A stretch of DNA of 15,987 nucleotides, taken from contig JACQNT010000068.1 in the NCBI GenBank assembly GCA_016202915.1, forward strand, positions 1 through 15,987. Reading direction: 5' to 3'. A model generated the notes under the pieces. That model did no database searches. It was not told the origin of the DNA and saw only the letters and a list, made by a program, of their open reading frames with translations. The stretch comes from Acidobacteriota bacterium (GTDB lineage: Bacteria > Acidobacteriota > Polarisedimenticolia > Gp22-AA2). A program made the translations under genes and the position numbers. Positions 1 through 8,288 of the stretch are shown in pieces. Each line of letters begins with the position of its first letter. The first letter of the stretch is position 1.

Positions 1-44
1 CCCTCGGGGACTGCGCCCACCTGTTCCCCCGGAAGCCGTCCTGA
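1..44 (+). CDS. Possible 3' end of an upstream gene (partial)
   Basis: One plus-strand frame enters from the left edge, reads LGDCAHLFPRKPS and stops at TGA 42-44. Its composition is plausible for a protein C-terminus, and the following gene has its own promoter-like and ribosome-binding sequences, which would fit a gene ending here. Fourteen codons are too few to identify a family. It could equally be a chance open frame in non-coding DNA. Confidence 0.25.
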   Translation, partial: LGDCAHLFPRKPS

Positions 45-66
45 CCGGCCACCACCCGACGGGGCC

Positions 67-95
67 TTGCCCCTCTCCCGGCGCGGCACTAGATT
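67..95 (+). promoter_or_regulatory. Candidate sigma70-type promoter for the AAA+ ATPase gene
   Basis: TTGCCC at 67-72 and TAGATT at 90-95 are separated by 17 bases, each matching 4 of 6 consensus positions. The inferred transcription start near 102 gives a leader of about 25 bases that contains the AGGAG at 117-121. Moderate match only. Confidence 0.4.
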
Positions 96-127
96 TCTCC
101 GACGCCCCCGCGGCGCAGGAGACGGGC

Positions 128-1642
128 ATGGAGAACATCCGCGATCTCGATCTGCTGGTCGTCTCGCGCACGCCGATCATCGGCATCGAGAGCGCCGAGG
201 AGGAGCGCGTGCGGGCCCACGTGGAGGGCCTGGCGGCCCGCCAGGACCTGCCGTGGTTCGAATGGAAGGCGACTGCGGGCCTGAGGCGCGCCGGGACGAC
301 CGACCCGATCTACGACACGGAGAAGCCCGCTCCGGCCCTGAAGGCGGTCCTCGAGATGCGCACCGAGGCCCTCTACCTGTTCCTAGATCTACAAAGGCAC
401 TTCGACGACCCGGCCATCTTGAGGTCCCTGCGCGACATCGGCCAGCGCTTCGCGGAGGATCGGCGCTGTCTCATCCTGTGCGCCCCCGATCTCCCGATCC
501 CGCCCGATCTGCGGACCTGCGCCTCCCTCATCCGCCTGGAGCTGCCTGACGCCCGGGAGCTCAAGGAGCTGGCCGTGCGCACGCTCAAGAGCCTCGGAGC
601 GCCGCAGCGCGTCAGGATCGACCTGACGCTCCCCGAGCTGGAGCAGCTCGTCCAGTCGCTGCGCGGCCTCACCCTGGCGGAGGCGCAGCGCGTATTGATG
701 CGGGCGGCCCTCGACGATCTGAAGATCAACCGGGAGGACTTCAAGCACATCCTGGAGCGCAAGAAGGCCCTGATCGCGCGCGACGGCGTCCTGGATCTCT
801 ACCCCCAGGAGGCGACGCTGCAGCAGGTCGGAGGGCTGGACAACCTGAAGGACTGGCTGCGGCGGCGGGGGGCCGCCTTCTCCGCCGAGGCGCAGCGCCA
901 CGGCCTGGAGCCGCCGCGCGGGGTGCTCCTGCTGGGGGTGCAGGGTTGCGGCAAGAGCCTCTGCGCCAAGGCGGTCGCCGCCGAATGGGGCCTGGCGCTG
1001 CTGCGCCTCGACGCCGGGGCGCTGTACGACAAGTACGTCGGGGAATCGGAGAAGAACCTGCGCCGGGCGATGCAGACCGCCGAGGCGATGGCCCCGTGCG
1101 TTCTGTGGATCGACGAGATCGAGAAGGGGATGTCGGGCCGGGAAGGGTCCGCCTCGGACGGCGGGCTGGCCCGCCGGATGTTCGGATCGTTCGTCTCCTG
1201 GCTGCAGGAGAGGAAGAGCCCCGTCTTCGTGGTGGCGACCGCCAACGACATCGAGGCGCTGCCGCCGGAGCTCCTCAGAAAGGGCCGCTTCGACGAGATC
1301 TTCTTCGTGGACCTGCCCGACGACGCGGCGCGCCGATCGATTCTCGCGGTGCACCTGGCGCGGCGCCGGCAGGACCCCGCCCGCTTCAGCCTGGGCGACC
1401 TCGCGGCCGGCGCCCTTGGGTTCAGCGGGGCCGAGATCGAGGCGGCGATCGTCTCGGCCCTGTACGCCTCCTTCGCCGAGAAAAAACCCCTTTCCACGGC
1501 GCACGTGCTGGCCGCACTGCGCGCCACCGTGCCGCTGTCCCGCACCTGCCGCGAGTCGATCGAAGCGCTGCGGGCGTGGGCGAAGGGGCGGGCGGTCCCC
1601 GCCTCGGGAGACCCGCGCCGGCCCGCCACCTCCGCGGCCTGA
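128..1642 (+). CDS. Ycf46-like AAA+ ATPase
   Basis: This is a single-ring AAA+ ATPase of about 504 residues, the usual size for the Ycf46 family found in cyanobacteria, plastids and scattered other bacteria. The N-terminal half (about 1-225) lacks a recognised catalytic motif and contains the family-like segment that begins DLLVVSRTPIIGIES. The AAA module follows: Walker A GVQGCGKS at 270-277, Walker B VLWIDE at 325-330, a sensor-1 Asn in VATAND near 373, Arg-finger candidates in ELLRKGRFDE (381-390), and a sensor-2 region GFSGAEIEAA at 431-440. ATP hydrolysis is therefore expected, but the substrate or remodelling target is unknown. In cyanobacteria the family has been linked to inorganic-carbon use, which cannot be assumed here. 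The ATG is supported by AGGAG about six bases upstream. The gene converges with smc across 39 bases. Confidence 0.88.
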   Translation: MENIRDLDLLVVSRTPIIGIESAEEERVRAHVEGLAARQDLPWFEWKATAGLRRAGTTDPIYDTEKPAPALKAVLEMRTEALYLFLDLQRHFDDPAILRSLRDIGQRFAEDRRCLILCAPDLPIPPDLRTCASLIRLELPDARELKELAVRTLKSLGAPQRVRIDLTLPELEQLVQSLRGLTLAEAQRVLMRAALDDLKINREDFKHILERKKALIARDGVLDLYPQEATLQQVGGLDNLKDWLRRRGAAFSAEAQRHGLEPPRGVLLLGVQGCGKSLCAKAVAAEWGLALLRLDAGALYDKYVGESEKNLRRAMQTAEAMAPCVLWIDEIEKGMSGREGSASDGGLARRMFGSFVSWLQERKSPVFVVATANDIEALPPELLRKGRFDEIFFVDLPDDAARRSILAVHLARRRQDPARFSLGDLAAGALGFSGAEIEAAIVSALYASFAEKKPLSTAHVLAALRATVPLSRTCRESIEALRAWAKGRAVPASGDPRRPATSAA

Positions 1643-1645
1643 TTC

Positions 1646-1669
1646 GGGCGACCCGCACGCCCGTCGGGC
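1646..1669. terminator. Weak GC-rich inverted repeats between convergent genes
   Basis: The 39-base gap between the converging ATPase and smc stop codons contains GGGCG (1646-1650) opposite CGCCC (1658-1662) and an overlapping GCCC/GGGC pair (1659-1662, 1666-1669). No T-run follows on either strand, so this is at best a non-canonical terminator. The position is what makes it worth noting. Confidence 0.2.
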
Positions 1670-1681
1670 AGTCCCTGTTCC

Positions 1682-4600
1682 CTATTCGAACCGGAGCGGC
1701 AGGACCTTCGAGACGCCGGGCTCCTCCATGGTGACGCCGTAGAGGAGGTCGGCGACCTCCATGCTCTTGCGGTTGTGTGTGATGAGGATGAACTGGGTCT
1801 CTTCCCGCAGCGCTTTGAGAAGTTCGGTGAAGCGCTCGATGTTGGCCTCGTCGAGGGGGGCGTCCACCTCGTCCAGGACGCAGAAGGGCGAGGGCCGGTA
1901 GCGGAACAGGGAGAACAGCAGCGCCGCGGCGGTCAGGGCCTTTTCTCCCCCCGACAGCAGGCCGATCTTCCGCAGCCTCTTCCCCGGAGGCTGCGCCACG
2001 ATCTCGATCCCGGCCTCCAGCACGTCTTCCTCGTCCTCCTGCAGCCGCAGCTCGGCCTTGCCGCCGCCGAAGAGCCTCCTGAAGGTCTCCTGGAAGTGCC
2101 CCTGGATCGCCTCGAACGCCCGGGTGAAGCGCTCGCGCGACTGGCGGTTGATCTTGCGGATCGTCTCCCGCAGCGAGGCGACCGAATCCTCCAGGTCCTT
2201 CTTCTGCGCCGTGAGGAAGTTGAAGCGTTCCTCCAGCTCGTCGTGCTGCTCGATGGCCATGAGGTTGACCGGGCCGAGCGCCTCCAGGTCCGCCTTGATC
2301 GCCTCGAGCTCCTTCTCGCACTCCTCCAGCGGCGTCTCTTCGCCCCCCGGCAGCGGGGCGGCCCGCAAGTCCTCGACGGTCGTCCCCAGGTCGTCGCGGC
2401 AGGTCGCGGCCAGGGCCTCGAGGCGGGCGTCGGCGCGGGCGAGTCGCAGCTCGCGCTCCTGCTGGCCGGCGCGCAGAGCGTCCCAGGCGGCGCGCTCCTG
2501 CCTGACCGACTCCTCCCGCGCGTGCAGCACGCTCCGGTCGTAGGCCAGACCGGCGTGCGCCGCCTCCTCGCCTGCCGCAGCCCCGGCGCGCCCGGCCCGG
2601 GCCTCTTCGAGTTGCCGCTTGAGCGCACCGTCCTGATCCGCCAGGGCCGCGACCCGCGCCGTCCACTCGTCCTGCGCCGCGGCACGCCGCGCCGCCGCGG
2701 CCCGGGTCTCCGCGATCGCCTCGTCGAGCCCCCGCCGCTCCGCCTCCAGGGCGCTCGCCCTCTGCCGCGAGGCCGCCAGCTCCGCGCCCGCCTCCGCCGC
2801 CTCCCGCCTCCGGACCTCCAGGGCGGCGCGGCGCGAGACCAGGCCCGCCGCGGCCCCGCGGATCGTCTCCTCGACCTCGCGGCGCCGGGTTTCCGCGGCT
2901 TCGATCCGGGCGGTCAGCGAGTCCGCCTCCGGGCCCGCCGCGGCGATGGCCCGTTCCAGCCGCCCCTGCTCGTCCAGGAGTTCCGGGACCGTCTCTTCCA
3001 TCCCGGTGAGATCCGCGCGCTTCTGCTTGCGGACCAGATCGCGCTCGATGGCCGCGCGCTCGTCCCGATCGCGCTCCGCCTCCGCGGCGCTCAGCCGCTC
3101 CCGGATCGCGGCGAGGGCCCGCTGCCTTTCCCGGACCTCCGCCATGGCGCCGGTCCGGGCGCCCGCGGCCTCCGAGACCTGGCGGCGGACATCCTCCAGC
3201 TCGGCCCGCCGCGCCAGGACGCCGTGCTCCAGCGCCCTGCCATCGCCGCCCGTGATCACTCCGTTGACGCGCACGATGTCTCCTTGGAGCGTGACGTACT
3301 CCCAGCCGGGATGCGCGGCGTGCAGGTCGATCGCCAGGCCCAGGTCCTCCACCAGAAGGGCGCGCGCCAGCGCCTCCGCGACCGGCGGCGATGAAGCCCC
3401 CGATACCCTGCCGGAGAGGCGCCCCAGGACCCCCGGTCTCGCGGCGAGAGCCTCAGGGAGGGCCGGCCCATGTCGATCCGGGGCCTCCCCGCGCCGGCCG
3501 GCGACCGCGAAGGAGACGCGCCCGCGGGCGGCCCGCCTCAGGTGCTCGACGCCGCGGGCCGCGTCCGCCGGCTCCTCGACGATCACCGCCTCGAGGAGGC
3601 CGTCGAGCGTCGCTTCCACGGCGCGCTCCAGGCCGCGCGGCACCTCCAGATCCTCCCCGGCCACGCCGCGGGCCCGGACCCCGGCGTCACCTTTCAGGAT
3701 CGCGCCGATCCCCTCCGCATGGCCGGCGTGCCCGCGCGCCATCTCCTCCAGGGCCGCCAGCCGCTCCCCCAGCGCCGACTCCCTCCCGCGCAGCTCCTCC
3801 AGCCGCCCCTCGGCCGCGCCGGCGGCCGCGGCGGTCCCGCGTTCCTCTTCCTGGAGCGCCTCCAGAGCGCGCCGGGAGGCGCCGAGACGATCGCGGCCCG
3901 CGGCCTCCTGGACCTCGAGGCCGGCGATCTCGGCGACCAGGGCGTCGCGGCCGGCGCGCAGGTCCGCGGACCTCTTCTCCACCCCCTGGAAGGCCGCGCG
4001 CTCCGATCGGATCTGCTCCTCCACGACGGTGCGGCTGCGCTGCAGCGCGGACGCTCGATCCAGGTGGCGCAGCAGATCGGCGCGCGTCCCCTCCAGCGCC
4101 GCCTCCAGCGCCACGATCTCGCCGCCGTCATGATCCAGGCCGGCCTCCAGCCGCCGCAGCACCGCGTCCCCATCGCCGATCCGGGCGGCCTCGGAGGCGA
4201 TGGCGGCGTCCCGGGCGGCGCGGCGCGCCTCCTGGTCCACTGCGCGCGACAGGAGCGCCTCGGCCTCCTGCCCGGCCTCGGCGATCCGCCCGGCCAGCTC
4301 GCGCGCCTGCTCCTCTCCCGAGCGCAGCCGCTCGTGCAGGCGGTCGATCTCGAGATCCATGGAGTGGATCTCCTCGCGCCGCCGGCGGGCGGCAGCCTCC
4401 CCCTCCTCCAGGCGCAGCCGCAGCCCCGCGACCTCCGCCTCCCCGCGCGACAGGGCCGCCACCGCGGCGGCTTCCTGCGCCCTGAGATTGGCCAGCTCCC
4501 GGCCGGCGGCCTCCCGATCCGCGTCCAGGGCGGCGAGACGCCGGCGGACCACACACAGGCGCCTGTCCCGGAGCGTCTCCATCAGGCGGCGGTAGCGGCG

Positions 4601-5491
4601 CGCCTTCGAGGCCTGGCGCTTGAGCGATCCGATCTGCTTCTCCACCTCGGCGGTGATGTCTGAAAGGCGCATCAGGTTTGATTGCGTGGCCTCCAGCTTC
4701 ATCTCCGCCTGCCGCCGCCTGGTCTTGTATCCCAGGATCCCGGCGGCCTCCTCGAACATGGCGCGCCGTTCCCTGGGCCTGGCGACCAGGATCTGATCGA
4801 TCTTTCCCTGCTCGATCGTGGAGTACAGCCGGCTGCCGATGTCGGTCCGGGCGAGCAGGTCCTGGATGTCTTTCAGGCGGCAGCGCTGGCCGTTCAGGCT
4901 GTACTCGCTCTCGCCGGAGCGGTAGACGCGGCGCGTCAGGACGACGTCCTCCGGGATTTCCTCGAGAGAGAAGAAGGTCGGATGGGAGCGGTCCTGCGCT
5001 TCCCCGGCCGGGATCTCCGCCTCGGGCGGGGGCGCCGCGCCTTCCGCCTGCCGGTCGGTCGCCTCCGGGATCGGCCACGCGGCGGACCCCGCCGCGGCGT
5101 CGGTCGCCTCGGCGACCCCGGCGTGGCCGTGGCCGCCGCCGCGGCCGTTGCCGTCCCCGTGTCCGTTCCCGCCCCCGTCGCACGCCGCTCCCGCGCCCTT
5201 TTCCCCCTGCAGCATCGCGAGGTTCTTGAAGTGGAGGGAAACCTCGGCCATCCCCAGGGGCCGGCGTCCGTCGCTGCCGTTGAAGATCACGTCCTCCATC
5301 CGGTCGCTGCGCAAGGAGCTCGGCTTCTGTTCGCCCAGGACCCAGGAGATGGCGTCCCCGATGTTGCTCTTGCCGCAGCCGTTGGGACCGACGACGGCCG
5401 TGATGCCGTCCGGGAATTCAAACCGGGTCCGGCCGTAGAACGACTTGAACCCGATGATCTCCATCCGGTCGAGTCTCAGCAGACGGGCCAT
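1682..5491 (-). CDS. smc: Chromosome segregation protein SMC
   Basis: SMC is the ATPase core of bacterial condensin, which compacts and segregates the chromosome as a dimer with ScpA and ScpB; neither partner is encoded in this window. At 1269 residues the protein is somewhat longer than typical SMCs (about 1150-1200). Visible parts in order: N-terminal head with Walker A GPNGCGKSN (35-43) and the TRRVYRSGESEYSLNG segment (about 186-201); a Gln-containing EQGKIDQIL stretch; the first long Ala/Arg/Glu-rich coiled coil; a hinge at about 585-755 ending near VNGVITGG; the returning coil; and the C-terminal head with the ABC signature LSGGEKAL (about 1179) and Walker B FCVLDEVDAPLD (about 1202). 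All catalytic motifs are intact. The oddity is an extra low-complexity stretch of about 70-80 residues in the N-terminal head. The ATG is preceded by GGAG with four bases between. Confidence 0.97.
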   Translation of the reverse strand: MARLLRLDRMEIIGFKSFYGRTRFEFPDGITAVVGPNGCGKSNIGDAISWVLGEQKPSSLRSDRMEDVIFNGSDGRRPLGMAEVSLHFKNLAMLQGEKGAGAACDGGGNGHGDGNGRGGGHGHAGVAEATDAAAGSAAWPIPEATDRQAEGAAPPPEAEIPAGEAQDRSHPTFFSLEEIPEDVVLTRRVYRSGESEYSLNGQRCRLKDIQDLLARTDIGSRLYSTIEQGKIDQILVARPRERRAMFEEAAGILGYKTRRRQAEMKLEATQSNLMRLSDITAEVEKQIGSLKRQASKARRYRRLMETLRDRRLCVVRRRLAALDADREAAGRELANLRAQEAAAVAALSRGEAEVAGLRLRLEEGEAAARRRREEIHSMDLEIDRLHERLRSGEEQARELAGRIAEAGQEAEALLSRAVDQEARRAARDAAIASEAARIGDGDAVLRRLEAGLDHDGGEIVALEAALEGTRADLLRHLDRASALQRSRTVVEEQIRSERAAFQGVEKRSADLRAGRDALVAEIAGLEVQEAAGRDRLGASRRALEALQEEERGTAAAAGAAEGRLEELRGRESALGERLAALEEMARGHAGHAEGIGAILKGDAGVRARGVAGEDLEVPRGLERAVEATLDGLLEAVIVEEPADAARGVEHLRRAARGRVSFAVAGRRGEAPDRHGPALPEALAARPGVLGRLSGRVSGASSPPVAEALARALLVEDLGLAIDLHAAHPGWEYVTLQGDIVRVNGVITGGDGRALEHGVLARRAELEDVRRQVSEAAGARTGAMAEVRERQRALAAIRERLSAAEAERDRDERAAIERDLVRKQKRADLTGMEETVPELLDEQGRLERAIAAAGPEADSLTARIEAAETRRREVEETIRGAAAGLVSRRAALEVRRREAAEAGAELAASRQRASALEAERRGLDEAIAETRAAAARRAAAQDEWTARVAALADQDGALKRQLEEARAGRAGAAAGEEAAHAGLAYDRSVLHAREESVRQERAAWDALRAGQQERELRLARADARLEALAATCRDDLGTTVEDLRAAPLPGGEETPLEECEKELEAIKADLEALGPVNLMAIEQHDELEERFNFLTAQKKDLEDSVASLRETIRKINRQSRERFTRAFEAIQGHFQETFRRLFGGGKAELRLQEDEEDVLEAGIEIVAQPPGKRLRKIGLLSGGEKALTAAALLFSLFRYRPSPFCVLDEVDAPLDEANIERFTELLKALREETQFILITHNRKSMEVADLLYGVTMEEPGVSKVLPLRFE

Positions 5492-5528
5492 GGGTCTCCA
5501 GGGGAGAGAAAACGCGACAGCGGCGCGG

Positions 5529-5537
5529 ATTCTAGCA
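5529..5537 (-). promoter_or_regulatory. Extended -10 promoter for smc
   Basis: Read on the minus strand, TGC immediately precedes TAGAAT (5534-5529), a 5/6 match to the -10 consensus. No convincing -35 lies 16-18 bases upstream, which is tolerated in extended -10 promoters. The inferred start near 5522 would give a leader of about 31 bases carrying the GGAG of smc. Confidence 0.5.
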
Positions 5538-5579
5538 CAGCCGGGAACGCCGCCGGCGTAACCGGCGCCAACAGGTTGA

Positions 5580-5607
5580 GATGATGGGCCGCCTGCCGCA
5601 CATCATC
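5580..5607. repeat. Inverted repeat in the polyprenyl synthase - smc gap
   Basis: GATGATG (5580-5586) is perfectly complementary to CATCATC (5601-5607) around a 14-base GC-rich centre. It lies downstream of the polyprenyl synthase stop codon and could end that operon, but no T-run follows on the minus strand. It might instead be a protein-binding palindrome or have no role. The rest of the 192-base gap (5492-5683) shows only the smc promoter. Confidence 0.3.
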
Positions 5608-5683
5608 TTGGGTCGCGGGCCCAGGAGCCTGTCCGGGTATTGAGGAGGGGCCGCGACGACTCACCGCCCGCCGGGCCGTCCCT

Positions 5684-6784
5684 TCAGTGATCGCGAAAGA
5701 CAACGAAGTCGGGGAGGACCTGGAGCGCGTCGCGGGCCGGGCATGGGTCGAACGGGTCGAGCGCTTCACTGGCCCGCCGGGCGTACGACAGGGCCAGCTC
5801 TCTGGTCCTCTCGAGCGTCCCCGCCGCCTGCAGCATCTGCACGATCGTCTCGCGCGAGACGGTCTTGAAATCACGCTCCTCCAGGACCGTCTGCACCACC
5901 GCGCGCTGCTCCCGGTCTGCTCTCTCGAGCAGGTAGATGAGGGGCAGCGTGAGCTTCCCCTCCCTGAGGTCGGACGCCACCGGCTTTCCGAGGACCGTCT
6001 CGTCGGCGGTGAAGTCGAGCAGGTCGTCGACGATCTGGAACGCCATGCCGAGGTTCATGCCGTAGTCGGCCAGCGCTTCCACCTTCTCCGGGGACGCCCC
6101 GGCGAGGACCCCGGCGACCCGGCCGCAGCCGGAGAACAGGAACGCGGTCTTCCTGCGGACGATCTCCAGGTGCTCCCGCTCGCTCATGCCGAGATCCGAC
6201 CGGCGCCGGTCCGCGATCAGCTCCCCCTCGATCATCTTCAGGGTGATGTTGGCCAGGATCTTGATGATGGCCAGATCGTCCGCCGCCAGCGCCATGTTCA
6301 TCGACTTGATGTACAGGTAGTCGCCCAGGAGGACGGTGAGGCCGTTCCCCCAGCGGGAGTTGAGCGACCCGCGGCCGCGGCGCATCTTCGCCTCGTCGAT
6401 AACGTCGTCGTGCACCAGGGTGGCGGTGTGGATGAACTCGAACACCGAGGCGAACATGACGTCGCGGTCACCGTGGTAGCCGCAGAGCTGCGCCGACAGG
6501 AGCAGGAGGATCGGCCGCACCCTCTTGCCGCCCCCTTCCGCGATGTAGCTTCCCAGCTCGTCGATGGCCGCGAACTCGGAGCGCAGGTGCCTCCCGCAGT
6601 CCTCCTCCACCTCGACCAGCTTGTCCGCCACCAGGGCGATGACGCCGGGCAGCCCCGGCGGAAGGACCGGGACCGGCCGGCCGGCGCGCCCCCGCAGGGC
6701 GGCATCGGCGCCCCGCGCGCGCGACGGGACCTCCTTCGCGCTCCGCAGGCGCGGGGCATTGAGGCGGGAGACCAGCTCGGTCAT
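5684..6784 (-). CDS. Long-chain trans-polyprenyl diphosphate synthase (IspB-like)
   Basis: The enzyme condenses allylic diphosphates with isopentenyl diphosphate to make the all-trans chain of respiratory quinones. Of its 366 residues the catalytic all-alpha domain starts at about 47. Motifs visible: GGGKRVRP (84-91), the first Asp-rich motif DDVIDEAKMRRG (126-137), KTAFLF (212-217), and the second Asp-rich motif DDLLDFTAD (253-261). The ATLVHDD context resembles octaprenyl/heptaprenyl synthases rather than FPP synthase; product length cannot be read reliably. An Arg/Ala-rich N-terminal extension of about 45 residues precedes the fold, but the ATG is well supported by GGAG five bases upstream. 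The ATG overlaps the stop of the preceding gene (ATGA), implying translational coupling. It is the last gene of the yajQ operon. No other quinone gene is present. Confidence 0.93.
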   Translation of the reverse strand: MTELVSRLNAPRLRSAKEVPSRARGADAALRGRAGRPVPVLPPGLPGVIALVADKLVEVEEDCGRHLRSEFAAIDELGSYIAEGGGKRVRPILLLLSAQLCGYHGDRDVMFASVFEFIHTATLVHDDVIDEAKMRRGRGSLNSRWGNGLTVLLGDYLYIKSMNMALAADDLAIIKILANITLKMIEGELIADRRRSDLGMSEREHLEIVRRKTAFLFSGCGRVAGVLAGASPEKVEALADYGMNLGMAFQIVDDLLDFTADETVLGKPVASDLREGKLTLPLIYLLERADREQRAVVQTVLEERDFKTVSRETIVQMLQAAGTLERTRELALSYARRASEALDPFDPCPARDALQVLPDFVVFRDH

Positions 6785-7476
6785 TGGTTCTCCACGCGGG
6801 CGGCGGGATCCGGCCGTTCGGCCGCGTCCGGCCCGGCCCCGGAGGGCGCGGACCGGCGGAGACGGTGGGTCTCGAGGACCTTCGAACCCTCGACCAGGTA
6901 CGACACGCCGGCCTTCTCGAAGGTCCAGATCTCCCGCCCCGCCCCCCGGGCTTCTCGGCTGGAGGGGAGCCCGAGGGAGCGCAGGATCTGGCCGCAGTGA
7001 GTGCCCGCTCCGTGCCGGTCGATCAGCGCCTTCACTTGAAGCCAGTCGGGATGAAACTTGAGGACCACGGAGACCTGGACCGGACGGCCGCGCCGGACGC
7101 GCCGCGAGATGTCGCTGTCCTCCGGGAGGCGGTACTTGACCGCGTCGTAGTTCTTCGGGTCGTAGAAACGCAGGTAGTAATAGGGGAACTGTGAATCGGC
7201 CGGAAAGTCGAACTCGAAGAAGCCGTGCTCGTCGGTCGCGGCCCGCAGCTCCTCGACGTGCTGGTCGCGCGACCGGAGGCCGCCGATCTGGACCACGCTG
7301 CGCGACTTCAGGAGACGCACGGCGTGGCCCGGCACGGCGGCCCCCGATTCGTCCATCACGCGGCCGCGCACGGCAACCACCTTCTCCGATCGCGCCGGCA
7401 GCGCGGTGGTCGAGACCAGGATCAGGACGCCGATCGAGATCGCCAGGACCGCCGCGCTCCGCTGGCCCGCCATCAC
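6781..7476 (-). CDS. Secreted protein with carboxypeptidase-regulatory-like domain, unknown function
   Basis: I do not recognise a named family for the full 231 residues. Residues 1-30 look like a Sec signal peptide: a hydrophobic run AAVLAISIGVLILVSTTAL followed by PARS. No lipobox Cys is present. Residues about 33-125 resemble a carboxypeptidase-regulatory/transthyretin-like beta fold (VRGRVMDESGAAVPGHAVRL, then DEHGFFEFDFPADS and YYLRFYDPKNYD). A second segment at about 140-210 contains GTHCGQILRSLGLPSS and a WTFEKAGVSYLVEGSKVLE stretch, reminiscent of small outer-membrane assembly lipoprotein folds but unproven. It probably acts in the periplasm or cell envelope. ATG follows GAGGGG by four bases. 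It starts 5 bases after yajQ ends and overlaps the polyprenyl synthase start by 4 bases. Confidence 0.8.
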   Translation of the reverse strand: MMAGQRSAAVLAISIGVLILVSTTALPARSEKVVAVRGRVMDESGAAVPGHAVRLLKSRSVVQIGGLRSRDQHVEELRAATDEHGFFEFDFPADSQFPYYYLRFYDPKNYDAVKYRLPEDSDISRRVRRGRPVQVSVVLKFHPDWLQVKALIDRHGAGTHCGQILRSLGLPSSREARGAGREIWTFEKAGVSYLVEGSKVLETHRLRRSAPSGAGPDAAERPDPAARVENQ

Positions 7477-7481
7477 GCCCC

Positions 7482-7973
7482 TCAGCGGTAGTTCGTGAAC
7501 TGCATGTCGATCGGCAGGGAGCTCTCGCGCAGGGTGCGGATCGCCCCCTGCAGCTCGTCCTTGCTCTTTCCCTTGACGCGCACCTGGTCGCCCAGGATCG
7601 AGGTCTGAACCTTCAGGTTGGTCCCCTTCAGGATCTTCACGATCTCCCTGGCGTGCTCCTGGGGGATCCCCTGCTGCAGGACGACCTCCTGCCTCAGGCT
7701 GCCGCCCGTCGCCTCCTCGGGCTTCTTGAAGGTGAGGCCCTTGAGCGGGACGCGCCGGGCGGCCAGTTTCTGCAACAGGATCTCGGTCACGGCCCGGAGC
7801 TTGTAGTCGTCGTCGGCCGTCAGATGGATGGACCCTTTCTCGCGCCTGATGTCGGAGATGCTCCCCTTGAAGTCATAGCGCTGGCGGATCTCCTTGAGCG
7901 CCTGCTGAATGGCGTTGTCCACTTCCTGCAGGTCGATCCGGGAGACGATGTCGAAGGAGCTTTCGGACGCCAC
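7482..7973 (-). CDS. yajQ: YajQ family nucleotide-binding protein
   Basis: The 163-residue length equals that of E. coli YajQ, and the sequence follows the family throughout. The start region MASESSFDIVSRIDLQEVDN and the YDFKGS segment (about 38-43) are diagnostic, and the C-terminus ends ESSLPIDMQFTNYR. YajQ proteins bind nucleotides, and a Xanthomonas member binds cyclic di-GMP and modulates a transcription factor; the target here is unknown. The start is a GTG at 7971-7973, supported by GGAGG five bases upstream. A good promoter lies about 33 bases upstream. It is the first gene of a three-gene operon with a secreted protein and a polyprenyl diphosphate synthase. Confidence 0.95.
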   Translation of the reverse strand: MASESSFDIVSRIDLQEVDNAIQQALKEIRQRYDFKGSISDIRREKGSIHLTADDDYKLRAVTEILLQKLAARRVPLKGLTFKKPEEATGGSLRQEVVLQQGIPQEHAREIVKILKGTNLKVQTSILGDQVRVKGKSKDELQGAIRTLRESSLPIDMQFTNYR

Positions 7974-8005
7974 GACATCCTCCGGCGAGCGCGGAAAGGG
8001 GGCTC

Positions 8006-8035
8006 ATCTTAGCACCGGCTCCGAAAGCTTGGCAA
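8006..8035 (-). promoter_or_regulatory. Promoter of the yajQ operon
   Basis: On the minus strand TTGCCA (8035-8030) and TAAGAT (8011-8006) are separated by 18 bases. The -10 is extended by a preceding TGC, giving GTGCTAAGAT. A start near 7999 gives a leader of about 26 bases with GGAGG before the GTG start of yajQ. Confidence 0.65.
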
Positions 8036-8100
8036 GAACAGCCGCCTCTGATGTATCCCCGGTTTGAGGCGCCGACCCTGCGCCCGCCGGCCACGGGTCC

Positions 8101-8117
8101 GCGTCGCTGCGCGACGC
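8101..8117. repeat. Perfect hairpin with 7-bp arms
   Basis: GCGTCGC (8101-8107) and GCGACGC (8111-8117) flank a TGC loop. It lies downstream of the RND exporter stop and upstream of the yajQ promoter, so it may help end the recR/RND transcript, but no T-run follows in that direction. Confidence 0.35.
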
Positions 8118-8217
8118 TCCCCTCGGCTCGCGCCGCCCGCCGCGCTGCACCCCGCGCGTCGGGTCCCCGGCGCTCGGTCTCGCACGGTCCGCCGGGCGCA
8201 GGGCACGGCGCCTCACT

Positions 8218-8232
8218 CTGCGGCTCCCGCAG
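8218..8232. repeat. Short perfect hairpin downstream of the RND exporter
   Basis: CTGCGG (8218-8223) and CCGCAG (8227-8232) flank a CTC loop, about 60 bases past the exporter stop codon. It is a possible RNA 3' stabiliser or non-canonical terminator; nothing else supports a role. Confidence 0.3.
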
Positions 8233-8288
8233 CATGTTCAGGCCAGCCGCTGGTCCAGGCAGGAAGGGGATGCCTGAGAGGGGCCCGC

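Larger units (their letters stand above)
7974..8288. other. Non-coding spacer between the RND exporter and yajQ
   Basis: This gap of 315 bases holds the yajQ promoter near its left end and two short GC-rich hairpins. I see no credible gene: the open frames crossing it have Arg/Pro/Gly/Ala-rich shadow composition and no ribosome-binding site. Confidence 0.7.

Noticed and set aside
1775..4663. Long plus-strand open frames antisense to smc
   Set aside because: Low-complexity Arg/Ala/Pro/Leu-rich shadows of the coiled-coil codons with no ribosome-binding sites.
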